Assembly (NCBI GenBank): GCA_944474755.1
Contig: OX104111.1
Coordinates: 112,908,545-112,972,544 of the forward strand
Direction of reading: 5' to 3'
DNA: 64,000 nt
Origin: Limnoperna fortunei
Lineage: Eukaryota > Mollusca > Bivalvia > Mytilida > Modiolidae
Shown: one piece after another, positions 1 through 13,600 of the stretch
Position numbering within the stretch: the stretch's first letter is position 1
Layout of the letters: each line of letters begins with the position of its first letter
Program-made: the position numbers and the translations under genes
The notes under the pieces: model-generated
What the model was told of the DNA's origin: nothing
What the model saw: the letters and a program-made list of their open reading frames with translations, nothing else
Databases searched by the model: none

Positions 1-844
1 TTTTTACTTTTTTTAAAAAGTCAGAAGTAGTAAGTTAAAAGTTAAAATTCAAAATGGCCCTCCAGGGCTTCCGTAGGTTTCAAAATAATGCATTTATTCT
101 TACATCGTGTCCTCGTTGACCTTTTATATACATGGGGTATAGTTGACTTACCGAGCCATTCAAGAACACACTTTAGTAAGTGGAGTTGTCCATTTAGTCA
201 ATTTTTGAAACTTTCTACGATCTTTGATAGCTTGCAGTGAAAAAAGATTAATATCTTTTAGTTCAACAATTTATTGGAGGAGAAATACTCTCGAATGCTT
301 AATTAAGTAAGTGGCTTCATGCCGAACAATTTATTTTTTTTAATTATCTTCTACCTGCGGTTCAGCGCATGAAGTTTTTGTTTCATCTTTTTTTTTTTTC
401 GTTGTTGAATTGATCATGTATGCCAGAGAAAACTGCCCATATATAGCGTCATATAGTATTAAGTGTACGTTTCCCACCTTTATTTTCTTTTTCATTAATA
501 GCACTAGCGTATCCATGAGGAATATTTCATAGCTTGACTAGCCCGAGTAGCGATTTAATCATGAGAAGTATGTTTCGGAGCTTTTTAAGCTTTTCCCGAT
601 GGTTCTTATTTCTGAAATATAAAATGAATTATTTTCTACCATATAAACTTGCGGTCTAAAGTTCGTTCTTATATTCAATGAAATATAGTGTGCAATTTTG
701 ACAGAATGCTAACCGGTATTTTGTTATGGAAGAAAAATGGCACTTGAATTGAAATAAAGGCAAACTCTCTAGGAACAAATCAAGATCATCAATTTCAAAA
801 TACCCAAAAGAGGAGAAAAGCATTGGTGTTCATATACTTTAATA
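1..844. other. Unannotated AT-rich DNA
   Basis: AT-rich sequence with short homopolymer runs. I see no convincing exon, RNA gene or repeat array. It ends where the first divergent copies of the 58-bp satellite begin. Confidence 0.5.
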
Positions 845-883
845 GGATCCTCGGAGGGTGCGTCCAGTATTGAGTGGATAATA

Positions 884-1152
884 TTTTTGTTTGTTTGTTT
901 GAATGGTGTTTTAACGCCACTTTCAGCAATTTTTCAGCTATTTCATGGCGTCCAGTTTTTATTGGGGGAGGAAGCCGGAGTACCCGGAGAGAACCCCGAT
1001 CTGCGGTAGGAAAACTGGCAATCCTTGTCAATTAAGATTGGAGTCGAGTACACCCTGCCTGCAGTGAGAATCGAACCCGCAATCTCAGTGTTGACAGACC
1101 ACGTGATCAATAGTAGACGAACTACCTTGACCACTCGGCCACCGAGGCCCCC
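884..1152 (-). mobile_element. tRNA-derived SINE, with target-site duplication
   Basis: On the minus strand the element begins with a tRNA-like head: an A-box (TGGCCGAGTGG) and a B-box (GGTTCGATTCT) separated by a long variable region, as in class II (Leu/Ser-type) tRNAs. A conserved body follows, then a 3' tail of CAAACAAACAAAC type. It is flanked by a perfect 12-bp direct repeat, GAGTGGATAATA, at 872-883 and 1,153-1,164. The target is a divergent unit of the 58-bp satellite. The family is of a kind widespread in molluscs, but I cannot name it with certainty. Confidence 0.85.
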
Positions 1153-1201
1153 GAGTGGATAATAAGTCCTGGCGAAACTCTAATTTACAATTCAAGTAAT
1201 G

Positions 1202-1441
1202 GGCTTCGGTGGCCGAGTGATAAAGGTAGCTCGTTTACTATTGCTCACGTGGTCTGGCAACACTGAGATTGCGGGTTCGATTCTCACTGCAGGCAGGGTG
1301 TACTAGACTCCAATTTTAATTGACAAGGATTGCCAGTTCCTACCACAGGTCAGGGGTTTTCTCCGGGTACTCCGGTTCCTCCCCAATACAAATTGGACGC
1401 CACGATATAGCTAAAAAATTTAAACACCATTCAAACAAAAA
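1202..1441 (+). mobile_element. tRNA-derived SINE, opposite orientation to its neighbour
   Basis: Same family as the element at 884-1,152 but on the plus strand. The A-box-like segment starts near 1,210 and the B-box near 1,274. The tail (CACCATTCAAACAAAA) ends near 1,441, directly against the main 58-bp array. The two copies lie head to head about 50 bp apart and form a large imperfect inverted repeat. I could not define its target-site duplication. The A-box carries a change (GAGTGATAAAGG), so it is unlikely to be a functional tRNA gene. Confidence 0.8.
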
Positions 1442-4400
1442 CAGGGTGGAGGACCAGTCCTGTCAAAACTGTAATTAAAACGTCCAGTATTGCGATGTTA
1501 CGGGTAGAGGACCAGTCCTGTCATAACTCTAATTAATACGTCCAGTATTGTGTTAAGGGTAGAGGACCAGTCCCGTCATAACTCTAATTAATACGTCCAG
1601 TATTGTGTTGTTAAGGGTGGATGACCAGTCCTGTATTAACTCTAATTAATACGTCCAGTATTGTGTTCTTAAGGGTGGTGGATCAGTCCCGTCATAACTC
1701 TAATTAATACGTCCAGTATTGTGTTGTTAAGGGTGAAGGATCATTCCTGTATTAACTCTAATTAATACGTCCAGTATTGTGTTGTTAAGGGTGGTGGATC
1801 AGTCCTGTCATGACTCTAATTAATACGTCCAGTATTGTGTTGTTAAGGGTGGATGACCAGTCCTGTATTAACTCTAATTAATACGTCCAGTATTGTGTTG
1901 TTTAGGGTGGTGGATCAGTCCCGTCATAACTCTAATTAATACGTCCAGTATTGTTTTGTTAAGGGTGAAGGATCATTCCTGTATTAACTCTAATTAATAC
2001 GTCCAGTATTGTGTTGTTAAGGGTGGTGGATCAGTCCTGTATTAACTCTAATTAATACGTCCAGCATTGTGTTGTTAATGGTGGTGGATCAGTCCTGTAT
2101 TAACTCTAATTAATACGTCCAGCATTGTGCTGTTAAGGGTAGAGGATCAGTCCTGTATTAACTCTAATTAATACATCCAGTATTGTGTTGTTAAGGGTAG
2201 AGGATCAGTCCTGTATTAACTCTAATTAATACGTCCAGCATTGTGTTGTTAAGGGTGGTGGATCAGTCCTGTATTAACTCTAATTAATACGTCCAGTATT
2301 GTGTTGTTAAGGGTGAAGGATCAGTCCTGTATTAACTCTAATTAATACGTCCATTATTGTGTTCTTAAGGGTAGAGGATCAGTCCTGTCATAACTCTAAT
2401 TAATACATCCATTATTGTGTTCTTAAGGGTAGAGGATCAGTCCTGTCATAACTCTAATTAATACATCCAGTATTGTGTTGTTAAGGGTGAAGGATCAGTC
2501 CTGTATTAACTCTAATTAATACGTCCAGTATTGTGTTGTTAAGGGTGGAGGATCAGTCCTGTATTAACTCTCTCTAATTAATACGTCCAGTATTGTGTTG
2601 CTAAGGGTAGAGGATCAGTCCTGTATTAACTCTAATTAATACGTCCAGTATTGTGTTGTTAAGGGTGGAGGATCAGTCCTGTCATAACTCTAATTAATAC
2701 GTCCAGTATTGTGATGTTAAGGGTGGACGACCAGTCCTGTCATAACTCTAATTAATACGTCCAGTATTGTGTTGTTAAGGGTGGTGGATCAGTCCTGTAT
2801 TAACTCTAATTAATACGTCCAGTATTGTGTTGTTAAGGGTGGTGGATCAGTCCTGTATTAACTCTAATTAATACGTCCAGTATTGTGTTGTTAAGGGTGG
2901 AGGATCAGTCCTGCCATAACTCTAATTAATACGTCCAGTATTGTGTTGTTAAGGGTGGTGGAGCAGTCCTGTCATAACTCTAATTAATACGTCCAGTATT
3001 GTGATGTTAAGGGTGGACGACCAGTCCTGTCATAACTCTAATTAATACGTTCAGTATTGTGTTGTTAAGGGTAGAGGATCAGTCCTGTATTAACTCTAAT
3101 TAATACATCCAGTATTGTGTTGTTAAGGGTGGTGGATCAGTCCTGTCATAACTCTAATTAATACGTTCAGTATTGTGTTGTTAAGGGTAGAGGATCAGTC
3201 CTGTATTAACTCTAATTAATACATCCAGTATTGTGTTGTTAAGGGTGGTGGATCAGTCCTGTCATAACTCTAATTAATACGTCCAGTATTGTGTTGTTAA
3301 GGGTGGAGGATCAGTCCCGTCATAACTCTAATTAATACGTCCAGTATTGTTTTGTTAAGGGTGAAGGATCATTCCTGTATTAACTCTAATTAATACGTCC
3401 AGTATTGTGTTGTTAAGGGTGGTGGATCAGTCCTGTATTAACTCTAATTAATACGTCCAGCATTGTGTTGTTAATGGTGGTGGATCAGTCCTGTATTAAC
3501 TCTAATTAATACGTCCAGCATTGTGCTGTTAAGGGTAGAGGATCAGTCCTGTATTAACTCTAATTAATACATCCAGTATTGTGTTGTTAAGGGTAGAGGA
3601 TCAGTCCTGTATTAACTCTAATTAATACGTCCAGCATTGTGTTGTTAAGGGTGGTGGATCAGTCCTGTATTAACTCTAATTAATACGTCCAGCATTGTGC
3701 TGTTAAGGGTGGAGGATCAGTCCTGTCATAACTCTAATTAATACGTCCAGTATTGTGTTGTTAAGGGTGGTGGAGCAGTCCTGCCATAACTCTAATTAAT
3801 ACGTCCAGTATTGTGTTGTTAAGGGTGGTGGAGCAGTCCTGTGATAACTCTATAATACGTTCAGTATTGTGTTGTTAAGGGTGGAGGACCAGTCCTGTCA
3901 TAACTCTAATTAATGCGTCCAGTATTGTGTTGTTAAGGGTGAAGGATCAGTCCTGTATTAACTCTAATTAATACGTCCATTATTGTGTTCTTAAGGGTAG
4001 AGGATCAGTCCTGTCATAACTCTAATTAATACATCCAGTATTGTGTTGTTAAGGGTGAAGGATCAGTCCTGTATTAACTCTAATTAATACGTCCAGTATT
4101 GTGTTGTTAAGGGTGGAGGATCAGTCCTGTATTAACTCTCTCTAATTAATACGTCCAGTATTGTGTTGCTAAGGGTAGAGGATCAGTCCTGTATTAACTC
4201 TAATTAATACGTCCAGTATTGTGTTGTTAAGGGTGGAGGATCAGTCCTGTCATAACTCTAATTAATACGTCCAGTATTGTGATGTTAAGGGTGGACGACC
4301 AGTCCTGTCATAACTCTAATTAATACGTCCAGTATTGTGTTGTTAAGGGTGGTGGATCAGTCCTGTATTAACTCTAATTAATACGTCCAGTATTGTGTTG

Positions 4401-7400
4401 TTAAGGGTGGTGGATCAGTCCTGTATTAACTCTAATTAATACGTCCAGTATTGTGTTGTTAAGGGTGGACGACCAGTCCTGTCATAACTCTAATTAATAC
4501 GTTCAGTATTGTGTTGTTAAGGGTAGAGGATCAGTCCTGTATTAACTCTAATTAATACATCCAGTATTGTGTTGTTAAGGGTGGTGGATCAGTCCTGTCA
4601 TAACTCTAATTAATACGTTCAGTATTGTGTTGTTAAGGGTAGAGGATCAGTCCTGTATTAACTCTAATTAATACATCCAGTATTGTGTTGTTAAGGGTGG
4701 TGGATCAGTCCTGTCATAACTCTAATTAATACGTCCAGTATTGTGTTGTTAAGGGTGGAGGATCAGTCCTGTCATAACTCTAATTAATGCGTCCAGTATT
4801 GTGTTGTTAAGGGTGAAGGATCAGTCCTGTATTAACTCTAATTAATACGTCCAGTATTGTGATGTTAAGGGTGGAGGACCAGTCCTGTCATAACTTTAAT
4901 TAATACGTCCAGTATTGTGTTGCTAAGGGTAGAGGATCAGTCCTGTATTAACTCTAATTAATACGTCCAGTATTGTGTTGTTAAGGGTGGAGGATCAGTC
5001 CTGTATTAACTCTCTCTAATTAATACGTCCAGTATTGTGTTGCTAAGGGTAGAGGATCAGTCCTGTATTAACTCTAATTAATACGTCCAGTATTGTGTTG
5101 TTAAGGGTGGACGACCAGTCCTGTCATAACTCTAATTAATACGTCCAGTATTGTGTTGTTAAGGGTGGTGGATCAGTCCTTTCATAACTCTAATTAATAC
5201 GTCCAGTATTGTGTTAAGGGTAGAGGATCAGTCCTGCCATAACTCTAATTAATACGTCCAGTATTGTGTTGTTAAGGGTGGTGGATCAGTCCTTTCATAA
5301 CTCTAATTAATACGTCCAGTATTGTGTTGTTAAGGGTGGAGGACCAGTCCTGCCATAACTCTAATTAATACGTCCAGTATTGTGTTGTTAAGGGTGGTGG
5401 ATCAGTCCCGTCATAACTCTAATTAATACGCCCAGTGTTGTGTTGTTAAGGGTGGTGGATCAGTCCTGTATTAACTCTAATTAATACGTCGAGCATTGTG
5501 TTGTGAAGGGTGGTGGATCAGTCCTGCCATAACTCTAATTAATACGTCCAGTATTGTGTTGTTAAGGGTGGAGGATCAGTCCTGTATTAACTCTAATTAA
5601 TACGTCCAGTATTGTGTTGTTAAGGGTAGAGGATCAGTCCTATCATAACTTTAATTAATACGTCCAGTGTTGTGTTGTTAAGGGTAGAGGATCAGTCCTG
5701 TCATAACTCTAATTAATGCGTCCAGTATTGTGTTGTTAAGGGTAGAGGATCAGTCCTGTCATAACTCTAATTAATGCGTCCAGTATTGTGTTGTTAAGGG
5801 TAGAGGATCAGTCGTGTCATAACTCTAATTAATACGTCCAGTATTGTGTTAAGGGTAGAGGATCAGTCCTGTCATAACTCTAATTAATACGTTCAGTATT
5901 GTGTTGTTAAGGGTGAAGGATCAGTCCTGTCATAACTCTAATTAATACGTCCAGTATTGTGTTGTTAATGGTAGAGGACCAGTCCTGTCATAACTCTAAT
6001 TAATACGTCCAGTATTGTGTTGTTAAGGGTGGAGGACCAGTCCTGCCATAACTCTAATTAATACGTCCAGTATTGTGTTGTTAAGGGTGGTGGAGCAGTC
6101 CTGTGATAACTCTATAATACGTTCAGTATTGTGTTGTTAAGGGTGGAGGATCAGTCCTGTCATAACTCTAATTAATACGTCCAGTATTGTGTTGTTAAGG
6201 GTAGAGGATCAGTCCTGTATTAACTCTAATTAATACGTTCAGTATTGTGTTGTTAAGGGTGGTGGACCAGTCCTTTCATAACTCTAATTAATACGTCCAG
6301 TATTGTGTTGTTAATGGTAGAGGACCAATCCTGTCATAACTCTAATTAATACGTCCAGTATTGTGTTGTTAATGGTAGAGGACCAGTCCTGTCATAACTC
6401 TAATTAAAACGTCCAGTATTGTGTTGTTAAGGGTAGAGGACCAGTCCTGTCATAACTCTAATTAATACGTCCAGTATTGTGTTGTTAAGGGTAGAGGATC
6501 AGTCGTGTCATAACTCTAATTAATACGTCCAGTATTGTGTTGTTAAGGGTAGAGGATCAGTCCTGTCATAACTCTAATTAATACGTCCAGTATTGTGTTA
6601 AGGGTAAAGGATCAGTCCTGTCATAACTCTAATTAATACGTCCAGTATTGTGTTGTTAATGGTAGAGGACCAGTCCTGTCATAACTCTAATTAATACGTC
6701 CAGTATTGTGTTGTTAAGGGTGGAGGACCAGTCCTGCCATAACTCTAATTAATACGTCCAGTATTGTGTTGTTAAGGGTGGTGGAGCAGTCCTGCCATAA
6801 CTCTAATTAATACGTCCAGTATTGTGTTGTTAAGGGTGGTGGATCAGTCCCGTCATAACTCTAATTAATACGCCCAGTGTTGTGTTGTTAAGGGTGGTGG
6901 ATCAGTCCTGTATTAACTCTAATTAATACGTCGAGCATTGTGTTGTGAAGGGTGGTGGATCAGTCCTGCCATAACTCTAATTAATACGTCCAGTATTGTG
7001 TTGTTAAGGGTGGAGGATCAGTCCTGTATTAACTCTAATTAATACGTCCAGTATTGTGTTGTTAAGGGTAGAGGATCAGTCCTATCATAACTCTAATTAA
7101 TACGTCCAGTGTTGTGTTGTTAAGGGTAGAGGATCAGTCCTGTCATAACTCTAATTAATGCGTCCAGTATTGTGTTGTTAAGGGTAGAGGATCAGTCCTG
7201 TCATAACTCTAATTAATGCGTCCAGTATTGTGTTGTTAAGGGTAGAGGATCAGTCGTGTCATAACTCTAATTAATACGTCCAGTATTGTGTTAAGGGTAG
7301 AGGATCAGTCCTGTCATAACTCTAATTAATACGTTCAGTATTGTGTTGTTAAGGGTGAAGGATCAGTCCTGTCATAACTCTAATTAATACGTCCAGTATT

Positions 7401-8800
7401 GTGTTGTTAATGGTAGAGGACCAGTCCTGTCATAACTCTAATTAATACGTCCAGTATTGTGTTGTTAAGGGTGGAGGACCAGTCCTGCCATAACTCTAAT
7501 TAATACGTCCAGTATTGTGTTGTTAAGGGTGGTGGAGCAGTCCTGTGATAACTCTATAATACGTTCAGTATTGTGTTGTTAAGGGTGGAGGATCAGTCCT
7601 GTCATAACTCTAATTAATACGTCCAGTATTGTGTTGTTAAGGGTAGAGGATCAGTCCTGTATTAACTCTAATTAATACGTTCAGTATTGTGTTGTTAAGG
7701 GTGGTGGACCAGTCCTTTCATAACTCTAATTAATACGTCCAGTATTGTGTTGTTAATGGTAGAGGACCAATCCTGTCATAACTCTAATTAATACGTCCAG
7801 TATTGTGTTGTTAATGGTAGAGGACCAGTCCTGTCATAACTCTAATTAAAACGTCCAGTATTGTGTTGTTAAGGGTAGAGGACCAGTCCTGTCATAACTC
7901 TAATTAATACGTCCAGTATTGTGTTGTTAAGGGTAGAGGATCAGTCGTGTCATAACTCTAATTAATACGTCCAGTATTGTGTTGTTAAGGGTAGAGGATC
8001 AGTCCTGTCATAACTCTAATTAATACGTCCAGTATTGTGTTAAGGGTAAAGGATCAGTCCTGTCATAACTCTAATTAATACGTCCAGTATTGTGTTGTTA
8101 ATGGTAGAGGACCAGTCCTGTCATAACTCTAATTAATACGTCCAGTATTGTGTTGTTAAGGGTGGAGGACCAGTCCTGCCATAACTCTAATTAATACGTC
8201 CAGTATTGTGTTGTTAAGGGTGGTGGAGCAGTCCTGTGATAACTCTATAATACGTTCAGTATTGTGTTGTTAAGGGTGGAGGATCAGTCCTGTCATAACT
8301 CTAATTAATACGTCCAGTATTGTGTTGTTAAGGGTAGAGGATCAGTCCTGTATTAACTCTAATTAATACGTTCAGTATTGTGTTGTTAAGGGTGGTGGAC
8401 CAGTCCTTTCATAACTCTAATTAATACGTCCAGTATTGTGTTGTTAATGGTAGAGGACCAATCCTGTCATAACTCTAATTAATACGTCCAGTATTGTGTT
8501 GTTAATGGTAGAGGACCAGTCCTGTCATAACTCTAATTAAAACGTCCAGTATTGTGTTGTTAAGGGTAGAGGACCAGTCCTGTCATAACTCTAATTAAAA
8601 CGTCCAGTATTGTGTTCTTAGGGGTAGAGGATAACCCCGGTCAAAACTCGTTGTATTACGTCTAATATTGTGTTGTAGAGGGTAGAGGATCAGCCGTATT
8701 AGACTCTAATTAAGTTTTAGTTATTGTAGCTTAATCGCCACATTCCTTGATTAGTTGACGCAGCTCACAACCGACTTAGTCGAAAGATTACTGATAACAA

Positions 8801-9010
8801 ATGATCTTTGTCGACCAATGCAGAAAACAGACATTGGTCGCAATGGCAGAACTAACAGCTGATTTTCATCGAAAGCAATTACAGCTGACAAACGACCTTG
8901 GTCGGAATACTGCAACAAAACGGCTTTGCGTTAGTGACTTATTGGATAAAGGCTCACAATTATATGGACGGAAAAACACATTGAGTAGAAAAAATAAACG
9001 TTCTGAATAG
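8801..9010 (+). pseudogene. Possible Tc1-like transposase N-terminal remnant
   Basis: A 69-codon open frame with two segments that resemble the DNA-binding region of Tc1/mariner-type transposases: AMAELTADF near residue 14, and LYGRK...LSRKNKR near the C-terminus. The stretch between them does not follow the usual helix-turn-helix spacing. No catalytic DDE region follows. I read it as a short decayed fragment. The resemblance is weak and recalled from family patterns, so it could also be a chance open frame. Confidence 0.3.
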
Positions 9011-9243
9011 CAAGGAAAACGACTGAACAACGAGAGATGAAAGTCAAGGGATAATTACAAATCCGTATTTATGCAAACTTATACAACACGAAACAAAAGC
9101 CAAAAAAAACACAAAACTTTTGCATGTATGTCAGCTATGTGTAAAAATCTAAGTGTTCGGTAAACAGGAAGTATGTATAAGTAAAATGAAAATCGCTGTA
9201 AACCATATGCGTCCTATAGCTGCTTAGAAATCTGAGACAGAAA

Positions 9244-9344
9244 TTTTGTTATGGACGGACGAAAGAACGAACAGACGAACGGTCGAACGAACGGACAGAG
9301 GTAAAACAGTATACCCCTCGTCTTCGAAGCGGGGGGGGGGGGGG
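9244..9344. repeat. Degenerate (GGACGAACG)n simple repeat and 14-G homopolymer
   Basis: A stretch of GGACGGACGAAAGAACGAACAG-like tetranucleotide repeats ends near 9,300. An uninterrupted run of 14 G follows at 9,331-9,344. The G run is a typical site of polymerase slippage or assembly error. Confidence 0.6.
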
Positions 9345-9617
9345 TGTTGCTATAAACATGAGATAGTAGGACAGAATGGTATAAATACATGTATGGTATT
9401 TGTGTTCTACTTCAATTGCATTTAAAGTTGTTTCATATAATTAATATTGAAAAAAAAACAAATAGTAATCTTTAACAGAGCTGGTAACAATATAAATAAA
9501 ACATAAATTTTGCAACAACGAACTAGAATGTGTTAATTTGACTTATTAAATACATACGGCTTTCATTACACAACAAAATGCAGACTGACTTTTTGATGTA
9601 GAGGTATTTATAAATAA

Positions 9618-10369
9618 CTGGGGATGAATTCTCTGCTATATGGACTTCCAAAAACCACTCTAAACAAGCTTCAGACCGTTCAAAACACAGCAGCGCGTAT
9701 AATTACAAAAGCTTCTCGCTCCTGTCATATCACACCGATTTTGAAAGGGCTGCATTGGTTACCGATAGACAGTAGAATCAAGTACAAGATTTGTACCCTT
9801 ACATACAAGGCACTTCACAACCAAGCACCAGCGTATATTAGATCTTTGCTGGAACTGTATACACCAAAGCGAACACTTAGATCTCAAGATAATACATTGA
9901 TTTTAGTACAACCCAGATCTAAAACAGTGAGCTACGGAGACCGCTGTTTCTGTGTGTGTACATCTCGGCTCTGGAATTCCTTACCACTGACACTACGCCA
10001 GTCTAGCAGCTTTGCTTCTTTTAAAAAAATCTCTTAAAACATACCTTTTTCCTTCAGTGTTATGAAGTACAGTAGTCGTAATTTTGCTATATTACATTTA
10101 TGTTTCTTGATCCGATATATGAACTATTCACATAGACAATCTCTTTTATACGCAGCGCATTATGTTCTGGACGTTTTACCTACCAACATGTTGTGTAATT
10201 TTATTTCACATTTTTTAATCGTTAGGTTTCAATAACTCTATATAAAACTTTTAATTTATTATAGGAACTTAGGATTCGATTAATCGTATTCTTAAAATGT
10301 ATGGTTTTGTTTGTAAAGCACCTTTGAGCGTATGTATATGTATGAAAAGGGTGCTATATAAATGTGATT

Positions 10370-10411
<42 letters not shown>
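9618..10411 (+). mobile_element. 5'-truncated LINE (non-LTR retrotransposon) 3' end
   Basis: The element holds the C-terminal region of a LINE reverse-transcriptase ORF, a 3' UTR, a GTGCTATATAAATG-type terminal motif near 10,350 and a terminal (AAT)n microsatellite at about 10,372-10,411. This is the standard layout of a dead-on-arrival insertion in CR1/L2/Rex-like families. The 5' truncation lies near 9,618. The clade is inferred from the style of the ORF and tail, not computed. Confidence 0.8.
9624..10037 (+). pseudogene. LINE reverse transcriptase C-terminal fragment (broken)
   Basis: The 137-residue frame shows the conserved C-terminal block of non-LTR retrotransposon ORF2 proteins: NSLLYGLP, then LQ.VQN.AAR, the LHWLPI motif, YKALHNQAP.Y, a YGDR motif and LWNSLPL. 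The catalytic palm domain is missing through 5' truncation. A run of seven A near 10,022-10,028 shifts the frame just before the expected SLKTYLF-like end, which can be read in the next frame. It is therefore an inactive relic. Confidence 0.85.
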
Positions 10412-10415
<4 letters not shown>

Positions 10416-10688
10416 AGAAGCTACGAATCATGCTACACCTTTAAATTCATGTAGACACCCTTTTCAAATAAATCCGGGAGTTTATACAACTGATATTGAT
10501 GAAAGTGGCGTTAAAAACCATGAAATGCAATCCATAAATTGACAGAGAAATGAACATACATTATGTTCCCATGGTAGTCCATGCAGGTGCGGTTTTTTTT
10601 GTTTGTTTGATATCTCAAACGAACATATAGAAATTATTTCAGAGTTAAAACGAACTAACACGAGCTCTTTTATCTTATTTTATATAAT

Positions 10689-13600
10689 AATGCTAACACT
10701 AGTACTGTGTACTGTACTATTATGTGAACATCTAACATGCCAATGCTAACACTGTTCTATGATGTGAACATCTTGCATACCAGTAATAACACTGTTCTAT
10801 GGTGTGAACACCTTACATACCAATGTTAACACAGTTCTATGATGTGAACACCTTACACACCAATGCTAACACAGTTCTATAATGTGAACATCTTACACAC
10901 CAATGCTAACACTGTTCTATGATGTGAACATCTTACATATCAATGCTAACCTTGTTCTATGATGTGAACATCTTACACACCAATGCCAACACTGTTCTAT
11001 GATGTGAATATCTTACATACCAATGCTAACACTGTTCTATGATGTAAACATCTTACATACCAACGCTTACACAGTTATATGATGTGAACACCTTACACAC
11101 CATTGCTAGCCCTGTTCTTTGATGTGAATTCCTTACATATCAATGCTCGCATACTGTACTATGATGTGAACACCTTACACACCAATGTTAACACTGTTCT
11201 ATGAAGCGAACACCTTACACACCATTGCAAACACTGTTCTATGATGTGAACACCTTACACGCCAATGCTAGCCTTGTTCTATAATGTGAACACCTTACAC
11301 ACCAATGCTAGCGCTGTTCTATGATGTGAACATCTTACACACCAATGCTAACACTGTTCTATGATGTGAACAAATTACACACCAATTCTAACACTGTTCT
11401 ATGATGGGAACAACTTACACACCAATGCTAACACTGTTCTATGATGTGACCACCTTACACACCAATGCTAACACTGTTCTATGATGTGAACACCTTACAC
11501 ACCAATGCTAGCCCTGTTCTATGATGTGAACACCTTACACACCAATGCTAACACTGTTCTATGATGTGAACACCTTGCATGCCAGTAATAACACTCTTCT
11601 ATGATGTGAACACCTTACACACCAATGCTAGCCCTGTTCTATGATGTGAACACCTTACACGCCAATGCTAGCCCTGTTCTATGATGTGAACACCTTACAC
11701 ACCAATGCTAACACTGTTCTATGATGTGACCACCTTACACACCAATGCTAACACTGTTCTATGATGTGAACACCTTACACGCCAATGCTAGCCCTGTTCT
11801 ATGATGTGAACACCTTACACACCAATGCTAACACTGTTCTATGATGTGAACACCTTACACACCAATGCTAGCCCTGTTCTATGATGTGAACACCTTACAC
11901 ACCAATGCTAGCCCTGTTCTATGATGTGAACACCTTACACGCCAATGCTAGCCCTGTTCTATGATGTGAACACCTTACACACCAATGCTAACACTGTTCT
12001 ATGATGTGAACACCTTACACACCAATGCTAGCCCTGTTCTATGATGTGAACACCTTACACACCAATGCTAACACTGTTCTATGATGTGACCACCTTACAC
12101 ACCAATGCTAACAATGTTCTATGATGTGAACACCTTACACGCCAATGCTAGCCCTGTTCTATGATGTGAACACCTTACACACCAATGCTAGCCCTGTTCT
12201 ATGATGTGAACACACTTACATACCAATGCTAACACTGTTCTATGATGTGAACACCTTGCATGCCAGTAATAACACTCTTCTATGATGTGAACACCTTACA
12301 CACCAATGCTAGCCCTGTTCTATGATGTGAACACCTTACACGCCAATGCTAGCCCTGTTCTATGATGTGAACACCTTACACACCAATGCTAACACTGTTC
12401 TATGATGTGACCACCTTACACGCCAATGCTAACACTGTTCTATGATGTGAACACCTTACACACCAATGCTAACACTGTTCTATGATGTGACCACCTTACA
12501 CACCAATGCTAACACTGTTCTATGATGTGAACACCTTACACGCCAATGCTAGCCCTGTTCTATGATGTGAACACCTTACACACCAATGCTAGCCCTGTTC
12601 TATGATGTGAACACCTTACACACCAATGCTAACACTGTTCTATGATGTGAACACCTTACACACCAATGCTAACACAGTTCTATGATGTGAACACCCTTAC
12701 ATACCAATGCTAACACTGTTCTATGATGTGAACACCCTTACATACCAGTACTTACACTGTTCTTTGATGTGAACACCTTACATAGCAATGCTAACACTGT
12801 TCTATGATGTGAACACCTTACACACCAATGCTAACACTGTTCTATGATGTGACCACCTTACACACCAATGTTAACACTGTTCTATGATGTGAACACCTTA
12901 CACACCAATGCTAGCCCTGTTCTATGATGTGAACACCTTACATACCAATGCTAACACTGTTCTTTGATGTGAACACCTTACATAGCAATGCTAACACTGT
13001 TCTATGATGTGAACACCTTACACGCCAATGCTAACACTGTTCTATGATGTGAACACCCTTACATAGCAATGCTAACACTGTTCTATGATGTGAACACCTT
13101 ACACACCAATGCTAGCACTGTTCTATGATGTGAACACCCTTACATACCAATGCTAACACTGTTCTATGATGTGAACACCTTACACGCCAATGCTAACACT
13201 GTTCTATGATGTGACCACCTTACACACCAATGCTAGCACTGTTCTATGATGTGAACACCTTACACACCAATGCTAGCCCTGTTCTATGATGTGAACACCT
13301 TACACACCAATGCTAGCCCTGTTCTATGATGTGAACACCTTACACACCAATGCTAGCCCTGTTCTATGATGTGAACACCTTACACACCAATGCTAACACT
13401 GTTCTATGATGTGACCACCTTACACACCAATGCTAACACTGTTCTATGATGTGACCACCTTACACACCAATGCTAACACTGTTCTATGATGTGAACACCC
13501 TTACATAGCAATGCTAACACTGTTCTATGATGTGAACACCTTACACGCCAATGCTAACACTGTTCTATGATGTGAACACCCTTACATACCAATGCTAACA

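Larger units (their letters stand above)
845..8727. repeat. 58-bp tandem satellite array (about 125 copies)
   Basis: The period is 58 bp. Recognisable pieces of the unit are GGATCAGTCCTGT, AACTCTAATTAATACGTCC and AGTATTGTGTTGTTAAGGG. Common variants are GTATTAACTC versus GTCATAACTC, ACGTCC versus ACATCC or ACGTTC, and a shortened GTGTTAAGGG unit. The main block runs from about 1,441 to 8,727. Divergent units on the left (about 845-883 and 1,153-1,201) carry two SINE insertions. Rare variants recur at fixed distances, showing higher-order duplication: a GTCGAGCATTG variant at about 5,487 and 6,928 (1,441 bp apart), CTCTATAATACG at about 6,107, 7,549 and 8,243 (1,442 and 694 bp apart), and a block at about 1,921 repeated near 3,317 (1,396 bp apart). 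The right edge decays over about 8,620-8,727. I see no coding role. Confidence 0.95.

Noticed and set aside
1202..1300. Functional tRNA gene
   Set aside because: A-box and B-box are present, but they belong to a SINE with a body and tail, repeated elsewhere in the window, and the A-box is altered.
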